Positions 49,362 through 54,614 of a DNA stretch of 54,614 nt are shown here, piece after piece. A program made the position numbers and the translations under genes. Under the pieces are notes generated by a model. That model was not told where the DNA came from. It searched no databases and worked only from the letters and a program-made list of their open reading frames with translations. The stretch comes from JBLNBN01 sp050260015. GTDB lineage: Bacteria; Bacteroidota; Ignavibacteria; Kapaibacteriales; UBA2268. The stretch spans positions 1-54,614 of the forward strand of contig JBLNBN010000007.1 of assembly GCA_050260015.1 (NCBI GenBank), written 5' to 3'. Within the stretch, counting starts at the first letter, position 1. Every line of letters begins with the position of its first letter.

Positions 49362-52300
49362 ATGAAAACGATACTTCGCATGCAGTCGCTTGCCCTTCTG
49401 CTCCTTGTCGCAGCTATGCCGACTCTCGAAGGCGCGGACGTGTCCGGCATCATTAATAAATACGCGAAAGTCGTCGAAATAACTCGCTGCGGAGTAAGGC
49501 TCGCTCCCGGCTCCCCGTCATTTTACCCCGGCGACGTAGTTTTAATCATACAGATGAAAGGCGGGCAGATAGATTTTAGCAATACGGCGAGCTTTGGCGC
49601 CGTAACAAGTTTAAGCTGCGCCGGGAATCATGAATTGGCTACTATCAAATACATTTTGAACGACGAGGTCGGCTTTAATCATAGCTTGCTTTATTCATAC
49701 AATCCAAACGAAGGCTGCGTTCAAATCGTAAGCGTGCCTTCGTACCCGTCCGCGACCGTGACGGGAGACCTCCATGCCCAACCCTGGAACGGCTCTACCG
49801 GGGGCGTGATAGCTCTCCAGTCAACCGGAGACCTGGTTCTTAATGCCGATATTTCGGCAAACGGGGCGGGGTTTGCCGGCGGCTCGGGAGATAACGGCTA
49901 TATCGGCGACAACTGCACGGATCCCAATTGGTACAGCCAAACGGGGACCGGGAACAACGCGATGAAGGGCGAAGGAATATGCGTCGTCCCGTCTACATAC
50001 GGAGCCGGCAGGGGCGCCCCGGCAAACGGCGGGGGCGGCGGCAATATGCATAATGCGGGCGGCGGAGGCGGAGGCTTGGCAGGCGCCGGGGGGAAAGGCG
50101 GCAACGAATGGCTTACGTGCGGCGCCACTCCTCTTGGCGGGATAGGCGGCAGAAAGATGGTCTTTAATCCCGGGAATCCGCGGGTTTATTTAGGCGGCGG
50201 GGGCGGAAAAGGCCAGCAAAATCAAGGCGGCGGAACGGACGGCAAGAACGGAGGCGGAATAATCTATATAGCCGCGAATAGAATTTTAGGCGCCGGGCGC
50301 GAAATATCAGCCGACGGGGACGACGTTACTTTAGAAGCATGGGACGACGGCGCCGGCGGAGGCGGAGCCGGGGGAACGGTTTTAATAAATTGCATTGATT
50401 TCCCATCTCCCGTCAATATAAGCGCGCGCGGCGGGAAAGGCGGCAATACCGCGCAAGCCGGCACATGCGTCGGACCGGGAGGAGGAGGCGGCGGCGGCGT
50501 AGTCTGGTTTAAAGGCGCGTCCGCCCCTTCGAACGTCGCTTGCAATGTTACCGGGGGTAACCCGGGCATTTTAACCCTGGGCGTTCCCGGCGACTGCGAA
50601 AATACGCCCTACGGCGCTGAAGCCGGCGAAAACGGGTCCGTCTTGCTCGGCTTGTCCGTCCGCGAAAGCGATTTGTCCCCGAATACTATTACGTTTTCAG
50701 AGCCCGAGATCGATTTCGGCGTTATCGTATGCTCTGAATATATCGATAAATCCATTGTCATTTATAACTCGTCAGACTTTAGCGCTAATATCAGTAAAAT
50801 TGAGACGCAGTACCAGGGGCATTTTTCTGCATTCCCGGGTTCGGCCGTTATTTCCGGGCATGGCTCCCAAAATATAAATATACGTTTCACGGGCAAAGCT
50901 ACCGGACCGCTACGCGATACTATTTTTCTCTATAGCGACGATCTATGCGTTTCCCCCCTTAAAATACCCGTTAAAGGAGATTACAAACCCATTATCTATT
51001 CGACTTCCGCCGAAATTGATTTCGGCGTGCTATGCGAGGACAGCGCGTTAGTCGCCGAGGCCGTTCTTACAAATCACTCTCTCTTTAATTCCCTTTTTTC
51101 CGCAAATATAGTTGCCGGAAAATATTTTGAACTTCCAGGGAACGACCTGTCAACGCCGGTAGCCTCCAATGAAAGCAGAAAAATAAAAGTACGTTACAAG
51201 GGCGGCGCAGGGCCGGGCGTACATACGGAAACGCTGGTCTTTGCCGACAGCTGCGGCGCGGAAAAAAGAATTACCGTAAAGGTAGCCGTTTCGGGCTTAA
51301 AGATTAATAAAAAGAAGGACGTATCCGTTTGCAAGGGCTCGGGGCAATTCCAGCTGAGCGGCGATTATTTCGACGTTTCCGGCGGGGTTGGAAAGCTGGA
51401 GTACAAATGGTCCCCCGGAAACGAATTAAGCGATGCCAATGCGGAATATCCTACAATACTTAACCCAAGGAATATGACTTTTACGCTCGAGGTATCCGAT
51501 TCCCTGGGATGCAGGGCGAGCATGCTATTAACGGTCGTCGTTAAGGATGGACCGCAATTAACGTTCGAGCCGGCGTCGCTGGACTTTGGCGATATTTACT
51601 TCTGTAAAGATTCTAAAGAATTGGAGCTTAAAATAATCAACATTGGCACAACGGCGGCCAATGTCCTCCCCGGCATTTCTGGCGCCGATTTTACGATTGT
51701 CAATCCCGGCGAAAAGAACATTCAACAAGGGGACACTCTCAGCCTAATTGTCCGGTTCGATCGCCTCCTCGGAGCAAGCGGGGAAATTTTAGGCGTTTTG
51801 AAGCTTACCGATAGGGATTGCGGGGAATATTCAATAGCATTGCGCGCCAGATTAGCGGACGCCGAATTTTCTTATACCGATTCACTGGACTTAGGAAAAA
51901 TTGAAGCCTGCGAGGATAGCGCTTATGTTTGGGCTTATATAAATAACGAATCAAAGACAGATGAATTAAAGTTGGGGAAGGCGTTTTTTGATCGTCCCGG
52001 CCCGTTTTCGACTGTCCTGGAAACCGGTATGGGGACGATTGTACCAACGGAATGGCGTTTCGGATTTGCTATCTTATTAACGAGAGGCGCGGCAGGCATA
52101 TATGAAAGCGTTCTGAATATCCCATTTGAATATGGCGATTGCAAGGATACGATACGCATATACGTACGCGGCGAGATTATTCCCGGGGTCGAAGCCGATT
52201 GGACTAAATCGCTCGAATTTGAAATGATCCCGGGGTGCGACTCCTTCGCCGTTAAGAGGATAATGATTAAGAATATTGGAAGCTCCAGGATCGATTCCAT

Positions 52301-53816
52301 CAGGCCGTTCAATCCCCCTATATTTGAATTCGAGCGGAAAGCGGAATTCGATTCGGGGCTGGAGACGGGCGATTCCGTAGAGTTCGACGTTAAGCTCATC
52401 CCGCCGGACTTTGGAGTTATAGTAGGCATCATCCGAATATCCTTATTTGCGAACGGCTGCGAGAGGGTGATTGAAATACCATTTACCGGCGGCAAAGGCC
52501 GTTTTGAAATAGTCTGCGACAGGGAAATTGACTTCGGAACCATAGCCGACTGCCAGGAAAGGCCCTTTTTGAATAAGCTCGATTTGATGATTAATTCGTT
52601 TGTCCCGTGTACGATAAAATCTATTTCGACGGGCGGCGACATGAAGCTGGGGGAGAATTTCTTTATTGACCTGGCTCCGGGGCAGGACATTCCGCTTGGA
52701 GTAAATAACGAATACGGGTGCGAATTCCGCCCGTTGAAAGCGGGCGATTTCTCCGGCTATGTAGAAATAACCTTAAGCGTATGCGATTCCGTAATTAGGA
52801 TCCCCGTTAGGGGAAGCTTAAAACAATTTGAAGTATCGGCGCCGGATAGGTCGCTTGATTTCGGCTCCCTGGAAGTTAACGAAGCCGGGAACCTCATTGC
52901 TCGCTTCATAAATACAGGGGAAATGGACGCTCAAATAAGATCGGTCTATATACCCCAGGCCCCGTTCTCAATAATAAACGTCGAACCCGCGCCGCCCTGC
53001 GCTATCGGGCCGGGAGATACGCTCTCCGTTACGTGCGGCTTTGTTTCCGCAGTTGCCGGGTCCTTTGCGGATAGCGTGAAGCTTATCTCGGAGCCCTGCG
53101 CTCTTGAATTAACGACGAAGCTGCTTGCGCGCGTTTCCCATATAAACGGGGACATAGTCGTCGAGGCTGGGAGAGATTCCGCCGCGCCCGGCGAAAAAGC
53201 GATTATCCCTTTAAAGCTTTTTGCGGGCTCTTCGGCCTCGAACGAGCTCTACCGCTACCGCGCGACGCTCAAATTCAATAAAACGCTGCTTTGCCCTGAA
53301 TTTGCCTCCGTAAAGGATTCCACCTGCCCTGAGAGCAGGCGCTGCGTTATCCAGGGCGAAACGCGACTCGTCGACACTACTTTAAAAGAGCTTATCTTTA
53401 CCGCGGCGCTGGGGGACAGGGAATTTACCCCAATAGAGATAGAAGAATTCGAATTCGTTAACGCGGGCGATATACCGGTCGAAACTCGCGACGGGCTCTT
53501 CACTCTCCTCGGGATATGCCGCGAGGGCGGCGCCCGCCTGGTTAACCCCGGGAGCAGGCTCGAAGCGCCAATCGTTAAGCCCAATCCCGCTTACGGCGAC
53601 GTCGAAATAACGTTCCGGCCCGTCGAGCGCGGTATGACGACTCTTAATATCTACGACGCCTTCGGCAGGCTCCATAAAACGCTTTACCAGGGAAATCCTG
53701 AATTGAAAAATACAATCATAAGGACGACTGTCGACGATCTTCCGCAGGGCGTGTATCTGGTCGAATTTCAGACGCCTACGCGACGGCTCGCCGTCAAGCT
53801 GGTTGTGGCGGATTAG
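49362..53816 (+). CDS. Giant T9SS-type surface protein: glycine-rich N-terminus, PKD-like domain, seven HYDIN-like repeats, cohesin-like domain
   Basis: The 1484-residue secreted protein has a signal peptide (about 1-24) and a Gly-rich, low-complexity domain (about 140-420) with runs such as GGGGGNMHNAGGGGGG. At least seven HYDIN/ASPM-SPD-2-type Ig repeats (about 445-1250) start with S/A-x-x-I/L-D-F-G (for example EIDFGVIVCSEYIDKS, SLDFGDIYFCKDSKE). A PKD/SprB-like domain interrupts them near 645-720 (VSVCKGSGQFQLSGDY). A cohesin-like domain follows, ending GICREGGARLVNPG, then a T9SS sorting domain beginning IVKPNPAYGDVEI near 1408. AAAAGGAGAATCC precedes the ATG. The role is probably adhesion or surface layer; the substrate is unknown. 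Confidence 0.87.
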   Translation: MKTILRMQSLALLLLVAAMPTLEGADVSGIINKYAKVVEITRCGVRLAPGSPSFYPGDVVLIIQMKGGQIDFSNTASFGAVTSLSCAGNHELATIKYILNDEVGFNHSLLYSYNPNEGCVQIVSVPSYPSATVTGDLHAQPWNGSTGGVIALQSTGDLVLNADISANGAGFAGGSGDNGYIGDNCTDPNWYSQTGTGNNAMKGEGICVVPSTYGAGRGAPANGGGGGNMHNAGGGGGGLAGAGGKGGNEWLTCGATPLGGIGGRKMVFNPGNPRVYLGGGGGKGQQNQGGGTDGKNGGGIIYIAANRILGAGREISADGDDVTLEAWDDGAGGGGAGGTVLINCIDFPSPVNISARGGKGGNTAQAGTCVGPGGGGGGGVVWFKGASAPSNVACNVTGGNPGILTLGVPGDCENTPYGAEAGENGSVLLGLSVRESDLSPNTITFSEPEIDFGVIVCSEYIDKSIVIYNSSDFSANISKIETQYQGHFSAFPGSAVISGHGSQNINIRFTGKATGPLRDTIFLYSDDLCVSPLKIPVKGDYKPIIYSTSAEIDFGVLCEDSALVAEAVLTNHSLFNSLFSANIVAGKYFELPGNDLSTPVASNESRKIKVRYKGGAGPGVHTETLVFADSCGAEKRITVKVAVSGLKINKKKDVSVCKGSGQFQLSGDYFDVSGGVGKLEYKWSPGNELSDANAEYPTILNPRNMTFTLEVSDSLGCRASMLLTVVVKDGPQLTFEPASLDFGDIYFCKDSKELELKIINIGTTAANVLPGISGADFTIVNPGEKNIQQGDTLSLIVRFDRLLGASGEILGVLKLTDRDCGEYSIALRARLADAEFSYTDSLDLGKIEACEDSAYVWAYINNESKTDELKLGKAFFDRPGPFSTVLETGMGTIVPTEWRFGFAILLTRGAAGIYESVLNIPFEYGDCKDTIRIYVRGEIIPGVEADWTKSLEFEMIPGCDSFAVKRIMIKNIGSSRIDSIRPFNPPIFEFERKAEFDSGLETGDSVEFDVKLIPPDFGVIVGIIRISLFANGCERVIEIPFTGGKGRFEIVCDREIDFGTIADCQERPFLNKLDLMINSFVPCTIKSISTGGDMKLGENFFIDLAPGQDIPLGVNNEYGCEFRPLKAGDFSGYVEITLSVCDSVIRIPVRGSLKQFEVSAPDRSLDFGSLEVNEAGNLIARFINTGEMDAQIRSVYIPQAPFSIINVEPAPPCAIGPGDTLSVTCGFVSAVAGSFADSVKLISEPCALELTTKLLARVSHINGDIVVEAGRDSAAPGEKAIIPLKLFAGSSASNELYRYRATLKFNKTLLCPEFASVKDSTCPESRRCVIQGETRLVDTTLKELIFTAALGDREFTPIEIEEFEFVNAGDIPVETRDGLFTLLGICREGGARLVNPGSRLEAPIVKPNPAYGDVEITFRPVERGMTTLNIYDAFGRLHKTLYQGNPELKNTIIRTTVDDLPQGVYLVEFQTPTRRLAVKLVVAD

Positions 53817-53850
53817 GATGGATTATAAAATCAAATTTTGAGAATTTTTC

Positions 53851-53880
53851 GAGGGGCGGGCCCATGAGTCCGCCCTCTTT
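53851..53880 (+). terminator. Terminator of the 49362-53816 gene
   Basis: GAGGGGCGG and CCGCCCTC form a stem with one bulged G around a CCCATGAGT-containing loop, followed by TTTG. It lies 34 bases after the stop codon. Confidence 0.75.
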
Positions 53881-53891
53881 GTCTGAACCGG

Positions 53892-53927
53892 GATTAAACT
53901 GATTTAAATGATTAACATGATTGGATG
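53892..53927. repeat. Degenerate 9-bp tandem repeat
   Basis: Four consecutive 9-base units each begin with GATT: GATTAAACT, GATTTAAAT, GATTAACAT, GATTGGATG. The phase is exact, and the unit is A/T-biased after GATT. Confidence 0.6.
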
Positions 53928-53965
53928 CCTGGAAATAGCGCTCAAACGCGTACAATTGAAGGACC

Positions 53966-53993
53966 TGTCATTCCGAAGCGAAGCGAGGAATCC
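53966..53993 (+). repeat. Dispersed GCGAGGAATCC-type repeat
   Basis: The 28-base unit carries GTCATTCC, two copies of GCGAA/GCGAG, and GGAATCC. Its core recurs in the long hairpin at 245-305. Nearby CGAAATGAC (54021-54029) may be the remnant of the inverted partner of GTCATTCCG. Confidence 0.6.
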
Positions 53994-54098
53994 AAAGGAT
54001 TTATGCAAATTAGAAACAGCCGAAATGACGAATAATCGCAGTCATATGAACGAACCCAACGAATCCGAAGGATTCGAATGTCTATAGAAACGCGCGTC

Positions 54099-54237
54099 CC
54101 ACCCCTTCTACTCCCCGCGGCTCCGCCGCCGTACCCTGAGCCCCGTCGAAGGGTGCGGCGGTCATAACAAACATTTCCCATCCTAAATTTAGGAGGGGAG
54201 TAAGGGGTGGTCGCGCCGTGCGCTTCGACAGGCTCAG
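54099..54237. repeat. Two interleaved inverted-repeat pairs
   Basis: CCACCCCTTCTACTCCCC (54099-54116) is the near-complement of GGGGAGTAAGGGGTGG (54195-54210), and CTGAGCCCCGTCGAAG (54136-54151) is the near-complement of CTTCGACAGGCTCAG (54223-54237). The pairs are interleaved rather than nested, and a short palindrome (GCGGC-TCC-GCCGC, 54117-54129) and TCCTAAATTTAGGA (54181-54194) lie inside. Confidence 0.6.
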
Positions 54238-54343
54238 CGTCCGCGCTTTTGCGTCATTCCCGACCCGGTCGGAAATCCATAGTATCTATAGATTCCGGGC
54301 CAAAGAGAACGGCGCGCAACCGTTGAAAACTGCAGGCTCGGTC

Positions 54344-54364
54344 CCTTCTCCCACCGGGAGAAGG
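54344..54364. repeat. Perfect palindrome CCTTCTCCC-ACC-GGGAGAAGG
   Basis: A 9-bp perfect stem with a three-base loop lies next to GGTTAGGATGAGGGT, a combination I associate with a widely dispersed bacterial intergenic repeat. It is far from any stop codon on either strand, so it is not a gene terminator. Confidence 0.65.
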
Positions 54365-54502
54365 TTAGGATGAGGGTCATGATAAAATATCCATTTCTTC
54401 ATCAAACCTTCCGGATATAAAAATAACGCTTGCTATTAATATGCGTTTTCCGTAAGTTAAGATAGCGAACGAACATTAAATTTCATTAATATCGAGCCTG
54501 CT

Positions 54503-54614
54503 ATGAAAATCCCTCGCCTCCTAATATTAATATTTATTGCTTTGATAACTCCTTTTATCCCTGCGCTTTCAGGTTCTAATCCCGAGTGGCGAAAAGTTGA
54601 TACCGTAACTTATC
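54503..54614 (+). CDS. Start of a secreted protein, cut by the window end
   Basis: An open frame starts at ATG 54503 and runs off the window end after 37 complete codons. The N-terminus is a signal peptide (MKIPRLLILIFIALITPFIP, cleavage near ALSG), followed by NPEWRKVDTVTY. No stronger ribosome binding site than AGCCTGCT is visible. Too little is present to name a family; it could be another surface protein. Confidence 0.6.
   Translation, partial: MKIPRLLILIFIALITPFIPALSGSNPEWRKVDTVTY

Larger units (their letters stand above)
53881..54502. other. Intergenic mosaic of palindromic repeats
   Basis: No gene is seen in these 620 bases. In order it holds four degenerate 9-bp units (53892-53927), a GTCATTCCGAAGCGAAGCGAGGAATCC repeat (53966-53993), GAATCC-GAA-GGATTC (54060-54076), a block with inverted CACCCCTT.../AAGGGGTG and CTGAGCC/GGCTCAG arms (54099-54237), a CATTCCCGACCCGG element near 54255, and CCTTCTCCC-ACC-GGGAGAAGG (54344-54364). 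The last stretch, from 54370 to 54502, is AT-rich and is likely the promoter of the next gene. Confidence 0.65.

Noticed and set aside
49821..50569. Minus-strand frames opposite the glycine-rich domain, rich in proline.
   Set aside because: They are the complement of glycine codons (GGN to NCC) and carry no start or motif evidence.

Overview
The window looks like chromosome from a member of the Bacteroidota / Chlorobiota-Ignavibacteria-Kapabacteria (FCB) assemblage, probably not a typical gut Bacteroides. The evidence is an Alternative Complex III operon joined to an A2-type haem-copper oxidase, large surface proteins ending in type IX secretion (T9SS) C-terminal domains, a PorE-like OmpA protein, and at least one good match to the Bacteroidota promoter (TTG / TAnnTTTG). 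The lineage is inferred from gene content; no rRNA gene is present. No prophage, integrase, IS element, CRISPR array, tRNA or rRNA is visible.

Layout. 1-389: repeat-rich intergenic DNA. 390-5516: housekeeping genes (panB, alaS, a DUF3592-like membrane protein, anmK). 5517-9837: a strong-looking promoter, a PorE-like protein with two OmpA domains, and a lipoprotein with two DTG aspartic-protease motifs. 9838-12818: amino-sugar genes (BadF/GlcNAc-kinase family, glmM-like mutase) and a stray FlgM-like protein. 12898-27836, minus strand: one very long respiratory operon read from 27836 down to 12898. It is actA, a 65-codon ORF, actB, actC, an actD-actE fusion, actF, a membrane-anchored cytochrome c, sco, coxA, coxC, coxD, coxB, cyoE, then an 8-TM protein with a haem-c tail. 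This encodes a quinol-to-oxygen chain of ACIII, cytochrome c and aa3 oxidase together with its copper and haem maturation factors. 28141-30241: tsaB and a gene that would normally be called tryptophanase but carries the specificity residues of tyrosine phenol-lyase. 30567-32150: a secreted polysaccharide deacetylase fused to a complete subclass-B1 metallo-beta-lactamase domain. 32301-36560, 45090-49103 and 49362-53816: three giant T9SS-type surface proteins. 36649-39185: AlkD-like, VWA (TerY-like) and DUF6064-like genes, plus a nested-stem element at 37534-37619. 39255-44886, minus strand: an inositol-phosphate cluster (NTP transferase, ATP-grasp, CDP-alcohol phosphotransferase, flippase-like protein, HAD phosphatase, inositol-3-phosphate synthase) that looks like a dedicated route to an inositol phosphodiester or inositol lipid. 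53881-54502: a mosaic of palindromic repeats, then the start of another secreted protein that runs off the window.

The best candidates for undescribed biology are: the inositol cluster, with an unplaced ATP-grasp enzyme and a CDP-alcohol transferase lacking the fourth signature Asp; the deacetylase/B1 metallo-beta-lactamase fusion; the small translationally coupled ORF inside the ACIII operon; the 8-TM/haem-c protein at the end of that operon; and the module-swapped T9SS surface proteins. All function statements rest on motif recognition by eye; no database search was run.
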